This document shows, piece by piece, positions 34,936 to 47,981 of a DNA stretch of 64,000 nt. The notes beneath the pieces were generated by a model that saw only the letters and a program-made list of their open reading frames with translations, had not been told where the DNA came from and did no database searches. Every line of letters starts with the position of its first letter. The first letter of the stretch is position 1. The stretch is from assembly GCA_905183005.1 (NCBI GenBank), contig CAJJDO010000008.1, positions 436,927 through 500,926 on the forward strand, in the 5' to 3' direction. This DNA is from Paramecium pentaurelia (Eukaryota > Ciliophora > Oligohymenophorea > Peniculida > Parameciidae). The position numbers and the translations under genes are program-made.

Positions 34936-37275
34936 TCAAAAGTAATGAGTAAATTATGCATCATTTCTTTATGCATTTAGATTAAGAAGCAGCTCTTTTA
35001 AATTTGTTTTGGTTACCGGTTTTTCTATGGCTCCTAACATTCCTACCTATTTGTAAGTCTCTAATTATGCTTATGTTTATCTATTTCCAGTACAGGCAAT
35101 AATTTTAAGAGTTGCATCGAATTCTAAAAGTTTCTTAGTTGTCTCCAAACCATCCATTTCAGGCATTTCAATATCTAAAAATATTAATTTATATTGGCTA
35201 AATGCTCGTTCCTCACATTTTTTTAATGCTATTTATCCTGAAATAGCAGAATCACAAGTTAAATACAATTATTCCAAAATATATTATAAGACAATAATGT
35301 TAAATTCATTATCATCTACAATCAAGACAGGAGGTTATTTAGAAGTTTAATCTAACCAATTATTTATTTATTCAATAATTTAATTTGATTAACTGGTAGA
35401 TTTTCTTTGGTAAGATTTTTCACATTCCACATTAAATGGAAGTAATCGATTTGAAGATTATAAATTTGATGAATTCATTCTCAAATTGTACTTTTTAATT
35501 GATTAATTATTATTAGTAGGTATAGCTTATTAACTATCCAATGATAATTATTTAATAATTGGCATAGTAAACTCTTTTGATTTGAAGCTACAACTATATT
35601 ACTAAAAAAAATGTGATTCTGGTAAATTACTTACTTCTTATACAGCACCATCTGATATTTAGGAATCAGAAAGATCTTCATCAGGGACCTTTTGATTTAA
35701 GATTTAAAAAGAAAATGTTGCTCCATTTAGATATTAGGATTCTACAGAAATCCCTTAATTATTGGAAGATAATAGTCTTGATAATTCATTACTTATTAAT
35801 AATCCTAAACCTATTCCATTTGGATTTTTCTCTAGATTTTCCTTATCTTCAACTCTAGCAAATTCTTAAAATAGCATTTCCAGATTCTCAGGTTTTATTC
35901 CTAAACCAGTATCACTTACAGAGATTTTAAAAGTTTAGGATTTAATCATAAATTCACAAGTTATCACAATTTTCCCTTTTGCCATAGAATACTTGACAGC
36001 ATTACTAAGTAGATTCATAATAACTTATCTAATTCTATTTTTATCACTATTAATAAACTCAGGTACATTAACTTCATAATTGAATAAAATGGTTAATTCT
36101 TTTTTCTCTTTCTAAATATCAAAAATTGATATTGTTTTATTTATTAATTTTTTCAAATTAAATTTTTTGAATACTAAACGAATCTTCCTATTTTAAAGTT
36201 AAGCTTAATCTAATATGTCATTTACTAAATTCAAAAGTAATCTACAAGAATTAAGTGAAGGTTTTAAATATCTCTGAGTTAGAGTTTCATCAATCTAATC
36301 TTTTAAGCATAACTGCATATTTATTATTGCATTTAGAGGAGTTCTCATATCATGTGAAACTTTACTTAAAATTTTCATATTTTCTTTTGTATTATCCTCT
36401 TAATGTTATTTCTTTAGTGAAATTGGTTTTAACCTTTTTTGAATAATAAAAAAATAATCTTACTATGTTGTAAAACATTTAATAAAATTGGATTAACGGA
36501 TGTTTTAATTAAAAAATACTTTCTTAACTATTATAAAATAATCAGATTATGTTTCATAAATTTAATCTTACCAATTATCTTTAGTGTTTTTTAAATGATT
36601 AAAAATTGTCTTGAATTCAAAAGTATTCTTCTCATCAATCAATTTTGGCTGAATAGTAATTGTATTTTATTCCCTATTTGTTATAATTCGATCACTTCTA
36701 TCATCTCCACCTCTAAAAACATAATCATTCATGATGGTCTGAAAATTCTCTTATTCGTTTTCTGGATTAAAATTATTATCAAGAAAAATAAATATGTCTG
36801 AACTTAATTACTTTATTATCTCTTCTATTTAATCGATTGTATAATTTTGTTTTTTAAATAAACTTAAAAGCAAAATGTAACATAGACAATTTCTCACTAT
36901 TCCTGTTGCTAAATAATTCATATCTGAAAAAGTAAGAGATGCTGAATGAATACAAAATAAAGTGAATATCATTATTCTTGTTAGTTTTTAGTTCAATTTT
37001 ATTATGCAAACTATTTGAATTCCTACATAAATCATCCAAGTTTAATAAAACATTTAGGAAACTATAACTATTTGTGCTAGTTTAAGTATATTGAGTAACA
37101 TCTTTAATAGCTAATTTCTTATCATTTGTTCAATTATAAATATTATAGCATGAAAAAGTGCTGATGATAAACCTATTATTAAGTATAATGTCTCATTTGT
37201 AATGTAAAATTAAAAGTGTAATATTACACTGTCAGCTGCCAAGACTATTTATAAAATTTATTGGTCACTTAACAT
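34936..37275 (-). CDS. membrane hybrid histidine kinase with receiver domain, 779 aa
   Basis: Intronless. Hydrophobic segments fill the first ~185 residues, so the sensor end is membrane bound. A PAS-like or linker region follows. The DHp helix has the phospho-acceptor motif VSHDMRTPLNA (His ~308). The HATPase domain shows NLLSNAVKYS (N box), SDTGLGI (G1) and GIGLGLLISNELSRL (G2). The C-terminal receiver domain has VLIVDDNEFN, the phospho-Asp in FLDIEMPEMDG (~697), the conserved Thr (ACTGN) and Lys (EKPV). Phosphorelay from His to the attached Asp is expected; a separate HPt protein would be needed to pass it on. No such gene is in this window. Start chosen as the first ATG before the membrane segments. 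Confidence 0.92.
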
Positions 37276-37490
37276 AATTAAAATTACTTAATTGATTTAA
37301 TTAAAAAAATTAAGAAACAAGTTAAACAGTTCTTTATTAATGTATATTTATTTAATAAAGATGATAGATGTAAAAAATGTAATAAATAATTAAGTATAAT
37401 CATTTATATAAATCTTTAATTAAGTTATTAAATTACATAATTTCTATGCTATGAATCATTAAATTATTTTATTTTTTAAAAACTTGAGTA

Positions 37491-38900
37491 ATGTAAGAAG
37501 GTCAGAAACTATAGAAATTATCTTCTCTTCCCAAAAATTTTTCAGATTGGTAAGTTGGAGATGATTATGAAATTATAAAACAAATAGGTTCTGGATCTTA
37601 TGGTCAAGTTGTAGAAGCCTTACAGAAATCTACAAACAAGAAAGTAGCAATTAAAAGGTTTTTAAAATTGTTATAATTAAGATTGACTGGAATATTTGAT
37701 GATGAGATTGATTGTAAAAGGATTCTAAGAGAAATCAGTATTCTAAGAGAATTAAAACATCAAAACCTAATTTAGATTATCGAGATTTTAGAGCCTACAG
37801 ATCCTAAATTTGACACTATTTATGTTGTAATGGAATATGCATAAGTAAATTTTTATATTTTAAAAAAAAGAGTGACTTAAAAAAATTATTCAAATCACCA
37901 ATACACTTGTAGTTTTTACATATATAAACTATAATTTACAATATATGTGTTGGTCTTAAATATTTGCATTCAGCTAAAGTATTACATAGAGATCTGAAAC
38001 CAGCTAATGTGCTTTTGAATGAAGATTGTACTGTTAAAATATGTGATTTTGGATTGGCTAGAAGTGTGTAAGGTACAAAAAATATCATACTAGGAATCGA
38101 TGCATCTGATCAAACATTGGAAGAAGAAATAGCTAGATAATAAGAGGAACCAAAAAAAAAGGATGATAAAAAAGGTCCAAGGATGCTTTAAAAATAAAAC
38201 AAATTGAATGCTAAAGCAGTTAAAAGAGAATTAACAGGTCATGTTGTTACTCGTTGGTACAGAGCCCCTGAAGTGATTTTATTAGAGAAAGATTATACTG
38301 CAGCCATAGATGTATGGTCGGTAGGTTGTATCTTTGCAGAATTATTAAATATGATGAAAGAGAATGCACCTACATTTTTAGATAGAGCACCTCTATTTCC
38401 AGGAACAAGTTGTTTTCCTTTGAGTCCAGAAAGAAGTGCAATTGCCAAAAAAGGTGGATTTCCATATTCTAATACTGATTAATTAACAGTCATTTTTTCT
38501 GTTTTGGGAACTCCGGGAGAAAAGTTAAATTTAATTTATATAATATATAGGGATATGGACTTTGTAACTGACAAAAAAGCTATAGAATATTTAAAAAGTT
38601 TTCCCAAGAAACCTAAAGTGGCATTTGGTGATATCTTCCCTGGTGCTCCTCCTGAGGCATTGGATTTTCTTGATAAATGTTTATAATTTAGTCCTAAGTT
38701 GAGAATTACTCTTGATCAAGCAATTGAGCATCCTATGCTATAAAAGGTAAGGGATAAAAAGAAGGAAGTAGTTGCTCCAGGTATTAATAAAATTTTAAAG
38801 AATAGGGCCAATTATCTTAGATTTTGAATAAGAAGGAGAGTTACAAATTCCAAGATTGAGAGAATTATTTTTAAGGGAAATTTCAAAATATAAACGTTGA
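37491..38900 (+). CDS. MAP kinase with TGH activation motif (apicomplexan MAP2-like), 435 aa
   Basis: Introns 37658-37681 (24 nt), 37845-37870 (26 nt), 38524-38550 (27 nt) and 38781-38805 (25 nt). Kinase landmarks: GSGSYGQVV, VAIK, DCKRILREI, HRDLKPAN, CDFGLARS, TRWYRAPE, DVWSVGCIFAELL and the CMGC insert with PLFPGTSCFPLSP. The activation lip reads LTGHVVTRWYRAPE, so the usual TEY/TDY is TGH and the phospho-Tyr is absent. About 60 extra residues, mostly charged, lie between DFG and TGH. TSH in place of TxY and the FPGxSCFPLSP insert are known in Plasmodium and Toxoplasma MAPK2, which suggests an alveolate-wide subgroup. The start gives a short leader before SLPKNFSDWQVGDDYE. Downstream stop faces a convergent gene 18 nt away. 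Confidence 0.92.
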
Positions 38901-38918
38901 ATTTATGTGTTGTCTTAT

Positions 38919-40663
38919 TCATTAATATATAAATTTTAAAATCTTTTACTTTTCTTCCTTATTTTATTAATCTAAGATTGGGTAATGTATAAAGTTGAAG
39001 ATATTTCTCAATTTTTAAGGTTCAATATTAAAGTGTTCAGCCCAAAATAATAAATTATACTAGATTATGATTAATAAATACTTATTTTGGATCTTTATTG
39101 TTTAAATGTAATACTTTAGGAAGTTCAGTTAATAAAATTCTACCTTCTTCACTTTTATATATCTATGTTTTATCATCAATTTATAATTTATCAAATTATT
39201 CAGCTTTCTTTTATAATTCTTTTAATTCTTCTTCATGAGTTGGAATTTAATGCATAATATCTCCTAAAATTTATATTTATTTGACTAAATTTATATCTTT
39301 ATCTTTTCTATCATAATATTAAACTGGTTAATCTCCTCCTAATTTCTCTTTAAGAGCTTGATTTGCTAAATTTATTTAAATTATATTGTAATACATTATT
39401 CAATCAAATCTTATATATCATGTTTTTTATAATCAGCTAATACTTAATCTAATTTAGATTCATAAGTATTATGAGGAATTAAGATTGATTAGGAGAAATC
39501 TAGAGAATTCTTAACATGAGCTTCCCATTTTTCTGTCCATACTTTTCTTAATAATTCATGAGATTCAACAAAAGGAGGCATTTCTAATTTATTTTATTCT
39601 TTTCTAATTTTAATTTTATTTAATTCTAAAAGATCATGATAATCATCATTTATTTTTTCTAATTCTTTATATCCTTCATATACCTCAAGATCTATTCCAC
39701 TTAAGTCTTTTTTCAATAACAAATTCTCAATAATAGCATCAATATCTGGAAATCCTTATTTTAATTTCTTATATACATAATATAATATATTTATACCATT
39801 TCGATCCAATCATCATATTTATTACAAAAATGAACACATTTATTATAAACAAACATCATCATTTCTCTTTATTCATTTAATAAAGTAACTATAGGATCAT
39901 TTGATTCAGGTATTCTACTCTTTTCAATAATTTAGATTACACTAGTCTCTTATACATCTAAAGTAGGTCTAATTTCTTAAATTAATTTTTATTTATATTC
40001 ATCCAATTCTCCAATTTCTTCCTAAAATAATTCTGGAACAACTTCATATAGTTTTTCTCTTTGAATTGGTAGATTATTCATAACATGATAATGAACAGTC
40101 TCAATATTTTTCATTGTTTCTGGATTCAAAACCAAACCTGAAACATGTCTATGTTGAAATTCAATATAATTAATCATGGTTAATACAGTTTTTTTTTATA
40201 TGCCTCTTAAAATTACCATATTAGGTTCTAATTCTGCAATATCATTCTCTAAAATCTTTAATTCTTCCTTTTCTTTATCAATTTAAGTCAATTAATTATT
40301 GATCAATTCCAATTCTTTAATAAGAGATTGTCTTCTTTATTCATCCATTGTAACATCTTTATTTATATTATTATTTTCAAGTGAAGCATTATTAGTAGAA
40401 ACATAATCAATTTAACTTGATTCAAATTATTTAATTAAAGCAATTTCCTTTTCTAATACTCTTTTTTTTAATTTATTCTTATATTCAATTAATTATAATC
40501 TCTACTTTCTTCTCTCCTTTTCAAATTTATCAAATTCATTTTAAATATCAACATGTTTATATAATCTTTATTTTCCTGGTGTAGGTGCACTTCTTAAATA
40601 ACTATTAAAATTTGTTTATAAGAATCTATGCCAAGTTTAATATAGTTTTTATTTAATTGACAT
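38919..40663 (-). CDS. hypothetical protein, 554 aa, largely helical
   Basis: Introns 39768-39796 (29 nt), 39366-39394 (29 nt) and 39060-39081 (22 nt). If the last one is not removed the frame ends at TGA 39037, 39 codons earlier. With it, a conserved-looking tail (YNLLFWAEHFNIEPQKLRN) follows. N-terminus is basic and amphipathic (SIKQKLYQTWHRFLQ), compatible with a mitochondrial presequence. Residues ~50-140 form a coiled coil. The middle is helical with few Gly/Pro. No family was recognised. The start codon is 11 nt from the divergent start of the SMP gene; the stop is 18 nt from the MAPK stop. Confidence 0.65.
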
Positions 40664-40674
40664 TATATAAAATA
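40664..40674. promoter_or_regulatory. 11-nt spacer between divergent start codons
   Basis: The sequence between ATG (minus, 40663) and ATG (plus, 40675) is tatataaaata. Either the promoters sit inside the opposite coding regions and the 5' ends of the transcripts overlap, or one gene uses a later ATG. The spacer itself is TATA-like. Confidence 0.5.
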
Positions 40675-43526
40675 ATGAAATTAATTACTGCATTATTGAT
40701 AATATCTATTGCCTTCCTTATTCCATTATTAGACAAAACCAATTACATTTATTTTTTATATGGAACCCTCTATACAATTTACATTGAAATACTCATTTTC
40801 TTTTGGATATTACGTTATCGCATGTTGAAAAGAATTAACAACTCTAAATTGACAATAGGATTTAAATAAATAGCTTCTATGATTAATCAGTCAACAAATT
40901 TTCAATCATATATACCTGATGACTCTGATAAACTTGATGATTCCTCTCTATCTCTTAGTGCTTATGAACCTAGTCAAATTGATATTATTGAATAAGTTGA
41001 ATAAAATGATGATCTCCCTGCTGCATAAAAGAGTAGAATACAACAATAAGCAGATCTCTATTTAAATTAAATTAAGAATTATTTTGGTTCTTAAAAACTA
41101 CCTCTTATTAAATTAGATAGGAAAGGAATACTCTAAAAATACCAATGTGTAACTAATTTAACAGATTCTCTTTTAACATATTATTCAAATCTAGAAAAAA
41201 GTTTTGAACTTTAGAATTAAGCTTCTCTATTAAGTAAATTAGCCAAAAAGGAATCCCTATCTATTTTAGATCAAATTGATACATCTTAATAACACAAAAT
41301 TATATTTTAAGAATTGACTAACGAATAATAATTAACAGTCAATTCTTTTATATAAATTCAAGGCAGAAACATTATAGTACCTTGTTGGAACAATATAAAA
41401 TAGTAAATTAAATAACTCAATTAAATATTCTAATAATAAAGATATTAAATTCTCAAAGTAGCATAACCTCAAATTCAATCAATTTAGAAAACATATCTAG
41501 ATGAATATAAAAATATTAAGAAAATTAAAAACTAAACTTAATCATAATATGATGAAGTGTTTCGTAAGAATTAAAATTATGAAGGATAAAAGTAATTACT
41601 TGAAAAAGATCTAGAATCTAATAATTCTTAATATAGAGAACTAAAAAAAAATAAAACTAATCCAGAAAAATTAATTAAAATGGAAATGTCTATTAAGTTA
41701 TCAACCTAATAATTATCTACAATATAACATAAATTATAAAGTTCTAAATATGAATTAAAAGAATTACAAGTTGCAATCACTAAAACAAATTAATAATTAA
41801 ATGAATTTAAAGATAATTGGGATAGATAATTTATTGTAATGTATCAAACAGTTATTAGATCATTATTATAAACTCATTATGATAATTATGAACAATATTT
41901 GAAGTCATTTAAAAATATTCTTAAATTATAAAATGCATCATCTGATTCATATTTGAGTTAAAGTTAAACAAATGCTCCTACTTAATTATTACATCGATAA
42001 TCACGAACAGTATCATTAGATGAAATAGATCCTCCTAGATTAATGAGGAATGAAAAAGAAGAACTCTAAGAATTGATTAAGAAATTTAAATTTTATGAAG
42101 ATCAAATTCATTAATTTGAAAAATATGATGGAGAATGCTTAGACTTCTTTGTAGAAATTGGAGAAGTAATTAAGAAAATTACATCAGATGATATCAAAAT
42201 ATAATTAGTTTAATTAAAGGATATATGGATAACTGATTTATTTATAAAGAGTTTTCCTAAGGATAAATTATTTTATTAAAATCTATTTGCTTAAATCAAA
42301 TTAATTACAAACAATTTTGTTGAAGATAGAACTAAACTCTATAAAGAATATAAAGAAACTTAAGTATCAGTTAAAGAGAGAATTAATAATATCACATATT
42401 TATTCAATTGTATTTTGAAGGATTCAGAAAAATTCAATCCTGTAAAAGTAGATGGATTTACAGATTATTAAAGAATGAAATAATAATTTAAATAGAATTA
42501 TTGTTAATATTAATAGGAAGCAGAATAATTAAAGAATAAGCTCAATTAATATGAAAATAAATATAAACACTATATAGATTAACATTTTGATATCATCTCT
42601 AAGACTAAATTTCAATTTATTTTATCTTTTGCCACTCTTTCAAAGTCTGTTGTTAATCATACTATGAAAATTATTGATGAATGTAATAATTATCTAAAAT
42701 ATTCTTAGTTGATTAAATGTATCAATAATAGGATTAAATAGTCAAAAGTTTACTTGATAATCAAGCTAATATATCATTCACTCCAAAAGATATCCAAATC
42801 CATCAAACTTAAAGCTTACTCCATAATAATACAACAACTATTCCAAAAACTAGTTCAAGATCTAATAGTTAATTAACTAAATAACCTAATGAAACAGTAA
42901 ATTCTATGAAAGAAACATTTGTGTTAAAATAATTAATAAGAGTATTATTTCTCTAATGGACTAAATCTATCTATTTTAGATAGAAATTTATGACTGAACT
43001 ATACAGATCTTTGAATAAAAAGAGACCATCCTAATTAGATGAAATTTATGTAACATTTATAGACATAGGAGGAGAACCTCCAGAAGTTTTACAATTTATT
43101 CCATAAAAAAATACCGATTCTTGTATATTTGATTTAGAACTATCATTTAGAGGTTTCTTTTATATGGAATTAGAAACCTTTGTTACTATAAGTTGGGCTA
43201 AAAAACATTTACCAGTTAATATTAAAGTTAAAATAACATCTTTAAATGGTCGATTAAGGTTGTGTTATACACCAAATTTTATCGGCCGTAGTTGGGTTTC
43301 ATTTGTAGGAGAACCTTCAATGAATATTAGTATTGAACCTACTATATCTAAATATAATATATCTGTTGCTAATGATATAATCAAAGAATTTCTTATATAT
43401 AAAATCAAGATGTTAACCTATCCAAATAGAGAAACAATTACAGTTCCATTAGCTGAATTTGAAACAGAAATACCTTAAAGTGCCCTTGACAAAATTAAGT
43501 AATTTGTTGATAAAATGAAAAATTGA
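40675..43526 (+). CDS. membrane-anchored SMP-domain lipid-transfer protein (TEX2/Nvj2-like), 942 aa
   Basis: One 23-nt intron (42719-42741). Two hydrophobic segments at the extreme N-terminus (LITALLIISIAFLIPLL and YFLYGTLYTIYIEILIFFW) would anchor the protein in the ER. Residues ~55-740 are Gln-rich, with long coiled-coil stretches. Residues ~745-925 resemble an SMP domain: LDEIYVTFIDIGGEPPEV, SFRGFFYMELETFVTISW, VKITSLNGRLRLCY, SWVSFVGEPSMNISIEP and a final helix. SMP domains form lipid-harbouring tubes at membrane contact sites (TEX2, Nvj2, PDZD8). The long central coiled coil is unusual for this family. The start codon is the first ATG and precedes the hydrophobic segment by one residue. 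Confidence 0.75.
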
Positions 43527-43560
43527 ATAATAAAATCATACTTATTTTATAAAATATATA

Positions 43561-46500
43561 TCAGTTTATTTTATTACTTAATCCTGCTTCTTTGATTATT
43601 TATTCTAATTTTTTAGCATGCAACTGCAATTATTCAAATGACATCTATTATATTTTATCATCATTTTATTTCATAACTGAACTTCCTCTAACTTATTTTC
43701 TTGGAGTTACTCCTTAACTTTTAGTCTCTATATTTTATTTTGAACCTTATTATGAATTATAATTTTCTAAGCATTCTATTTTCCTTTGTAATTCTTACAT
43801 TTTACGCACATCTACTTAAATAATATTTTCATAAATAACAAGTTCACTATTTAATTTTTATAATTTTGTTATTTGATCTTTTAATTCTTTAATTTCTTAT
43901 TCTAAATTCTCTTTTTAACCACTTACCTAAGCTTATTTATTTTCTTTTTCCTTCTGTAATTCTATATTCAATTTTTCTGCTTATTTTAACTATTCTTATA
44001 ACTCTTTTACAATTTTACCTTACTTTTAATACATCGCATCTTTTTTTTTAAATTCTTCTATTTATTGATCAAGTTATTATATTTATTAATCTTTAGAAAG
44101 ATAATTTTATTCTTAATCTGATATTTATTCAGTTTTTTCCTTAAGTTGTTTTTTTAAATCCTATTCTTTTTTTTCAAAATCTTGTTATTGTTTTTTCATT
44201 TTCTCTGTTTATGAATCTAATTGTTATTAAAGCTTCTTCACTTAATCATCTAATTTTTTTTAATTCTAATTTTATTATTAAATTTGCTTTAATTCTTAAT
44301 TCGATTAGTTTAATTCATTCTATAGTTTTTCAATTTCTACTTTTTTTGTTTTTGTATCTCTTTCAATTTGTTATTATAATTTTTTAATTTGGTCTTCTTA
44401 TCTCTTTTGATTATTAATTTAGTTTTATAAATTTTTTTGTTCTTCTTCCTTCTAATTAAGAGTACTCTTAAGTTTTTCAATTTCATCTTATAAAGCTTTA
44501 TTTTAATTTAAATCTTTAGAAAATAAATCATTTTTTTTGGTTAACTCTCTAAGTTAATCTTATAACTTTTTTAAATTTTCATCTTTCACCTTTATTTATT
44601 GTTCTTAATTTAAGATAGTATCTTAAAATTTTTTGGATTCTTATTATAACACTTCATTTTATTTTTTCTATTAAACTACTTATTATTTCTATTATTACAA
44701 TTCTTTGTTTTCTTCTTAAACTTTTTTGAGACTTTATTCTTTTACCTTTAATTAATTTTCAAGAGATGCTATTGATTATTTATAACTGTTTAATTCAGTT
44801 AAATATTTTTCTTTAGACTCTATTTGTTAATTGTGATCTTGAATTTCTTCTTCATATATTTTAATTTTAGATTTTAATTCTTCAATTATTTGAATTTAAT
44901 TGTTAAATTAATTATTATTCTAAATCAATTCAATTTTTTAATCTAATATCTTTTATATTAAATCTTATTTATTCTATGATTCCAATTAAGAGGCAAAGGT
45001 TTTTAATTCATCCATACTATAAGAATTCAATTCGCTCAAAGTAGTGCCATCTTCACTTAAAGGAATTTGCTCAATTTTCTTTTATATTTCTTATCTATGA
45101 GATTCTAATTCTTATTATTACTTTTATTCTAATTCAGCCTGTCGAGAAGAGGAAACATTTATTTTCTATAGTAATTATTCATTCTCTTATTTTAATGATT
45201 AGAATTCTTTTATTAGTTTCTAGATCTATTATTCTTTTTCAATTAATTTATCATTAAAATCTGCCTCTTACTTTTTCATATTAGTTTATAATTCTGCATT
45301 TGATAATATTTACTTTTGGCTTGTAATAACAATTTCTTGATCTTTTCCTTTCAATTATGTTTCTAATATAATTACTTTTTATTCCAATTTTGCTTATTTA
45401 CTTATCAATTCCTCCAATTATTCTTTTAAGATTAAATTTTCTGATTAAATATTGAAAGTATTTTCTAATGGTCTTTAAGAGATTAAATTTTGTAATTTCT
45501 TTATTTCATACTCTTACTGTCTTAATAAATCATTTTGTTCATCAATTTATTAATAATTTCTATGATTTTCTAATTCTTTTTCTGTTATTATTTCTTTTTA
45601 TTTGTTATTAGCCTCTTTTAATTAATCTTATAATTTATTAATTTGAAATTCTTTCAATTTAATCTATTATTCATTTTTTTAATTGATTTCACTTTAAACT
45701 TGAACATTAATTATATTTTGTTCCAATTCTAATTTTAGTTAAATAATCTAACTCTCTAAGTCATAAATTTTATTTTAATTTTAACTTTTATTTTCTAATT
45801 CTTTTGCTTTAAGTTATTATTAAAATAATGCAATTTTTGCTCTTAAATCTTCTTCATTTTAATCTTTTTTTTATAAATTTTATTATATTTCTTTATTCTC
45901 TTCTATAAGGGATTATATGTTGTTTTACAATTTATGCTTATCTTTAATTTAATCTTACATTTTTTTCATTTCTATGTCTTTTTACTTAAGTTAATTTTGA
46001 AATTAAGAAATTTATTAATCATAAATTTTAAGTTCTTAATTTCTAAGATTCTCTAATGCATTTAATTTATCTTCATAAATTTAAATATCATCTTGTTATT
46101 ATATTAAATTTTTCTTATGTTCAGATTCTTTTTTTCTTATATTTCTTTGTTAAGATTTAATTTCATTCTCTTAATGTTCAATTAATAATTATTTTTCTTA
46201 TATTGAGTATTCCAAATCCTTAATTAAATTCATAAGTCTTTCATTTTCATTATCTGCTATTTATTTTTTATTAATAAGATCATTATATTATTTCTCTTTG
46301 ATTTACATATCTTACTATAATTTTTCATACAAATACAAATAAGAATCTTAATCTGATAATAAAGAACGTGGACTTTTTTATTCAAAAAATCCTTTTCCTG
46401 ATAGAATCTATTTCCCAGTTTAATAATCAAAATTTGTTCTTCTCTTAATAGTTGTTTCTATATCATCACTTAATTCTAAGACATTTTAATCTATTTTAAT

Positions 46501-47387
46501 ATATTGTTGTTTATTCTAAAACATATTTTATTTTTGTATAATTTCATTTCTAGATGAATTTAGACTATAATTTTTTTTCAATTGATCAATTATGTTATTC
46601 TTTTCTTCCAATTCTTACTATAATAACTTGATTTTATTGCTTTATTCTTGCAATTATAATGATTGAGTTATATTCTCTACTTATAATTATTCTATTTGAA
46701 TCAACAACTATTTATTATTATTTTATGATAATTCTTCGTCCTTCTAATATAAAATTTTATTCATCTATTCAATTTTCTATTGTAAATCCTCTATGATTTA
46801 TTCATATTATTATTCTTAATAATTATTATCATAGTTAGTTAATGAACCTCTTTGACTTTATATCAACTTTTTTGTTACCAAATCCAATTCATGAATTAAT
46901 TATTAATTTTGATCTTCCAAACCTTTGATTTTATCAATCTAATACGTTATTTTTTTTATTTACATAGTCCTTTTATGTGATTTCTAACTGCAACTCTTCT
47001 TCAAAATGCTGTTAATAATTTGCTAGTTCTCTATCCTTTTAAACTATGATTTCCTTTAATTATTTGAGTTCTCTATCCATTTCATTATTGTTTTTCTGAT
47101 GTAGTGATGAACATTTCTAATTTTTACACTTTTTGATTTATTCACATAATTATATATTGATTTCTTATAATTCTTGATTATTATTATAAAGAATATCAAT
47201 ATTTTCTTTCATCTAATCATTCTCTTAAATCTTTTCTTTTAACAGTAAAGTCTATAATGAAATCTTAGTTATAAAATATTACCAATTTTTCATTTGCATT
47301 AATAACTGCATTAAGCCTTTGCTCCATGTCTTCTATGGTATTCGATGATTTTGATGGAGAGTAAGTATAATCGTATTATCGGTACAT
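43561..47387 (-). CDS. giant coiled-coil protein, 1256 aa
   Basis: Introns 47252-47282 (31 nt) and 46939-46963 (25 nt); the spliced frame is exactly 1257 codons. Apart from the first ~40 and last ~60 residues and two short breaks (GKGFFEQKSPRS and VSSSRQAEL), the whole protein is heptad-patterned Glu/Lys/Gln/Leu/Asn coiled coil. Gln is extremely frequent and almost always TAA or TAG. The C-terminus is basic with Ser/Pro (GVTPRKQVRGSS). Such architecture fits centrosomal/basal-body, ciliary rootlet or golgin-like tethers; sequence alone does not decide. It faces the SMP gene tail-to-tail with 34 nt between stops. Confidence 0.8.
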
Positions 47388-47453
47388 ATTTATAATTATT
47401 TATTATAACAAAACAAATAAAACAAAAATATTGTATCATTTCATATTAAATAA

Positions 47454-47845
47454 TCAAATTAGTTTTTCAAGAGTTTAACATAGTAATGTAAATTACAGTT
47501 CTTCTTCTATGTCTTCTTGATTAAATAAAGACTACTTTAATTCTATTTCATGCTTTTTCAATAGTGATTAAGTATGTGCTTTAGACATTTTGGTGCTTCC
47601 ACTTGTATCATCATGTTAACTAAAATAATTGCCATTAGCTTTTTAAATCTTCTCTCGATTTAATTGTTAATTAGTAGTAGAGATACGAAATTTAGTCTAA
47701 ATGATTATAATTACTAACTTACTGATGGAGTAATTGGATTGAAGTTTGGTTAACTCTTTTCCCTAGCAAGCTATCGAGAAATCAATGGTCTAGGCATAGA
47801 TTTTCTTGAAAAGTTAAATTGTGAATGAGTATTCATAAAGTTCAT
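47454..47845 (-). CDS. hypothetical protein, 121 aa
   Basis: One 26-nt intron (47697-47722). The N-terminal half is basic and Ser/Pro-rich (FSRKSMPRPLISRQLAREK), the C-terminal half a single amphipathic helix (SLLKKHEIELKQSLFNQED). No family was recognised. It sits 66 nt from the start of the giant coiled-coil gene on the same strand, and 136 nt from the following secretory gene stop. Confidence 0.6.
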
Positions 47846-47981
47846 ATTTATTATTTTATAATTAATTTCACATTTTACAATAAAAATGGACATAGACAAA
47901 AATCTCAGAAGAATTTACTTATATAGATTTATAAATTATTAGATGTTGCTTTTTAGCATTTTTTTCTATAATTAATAATTA

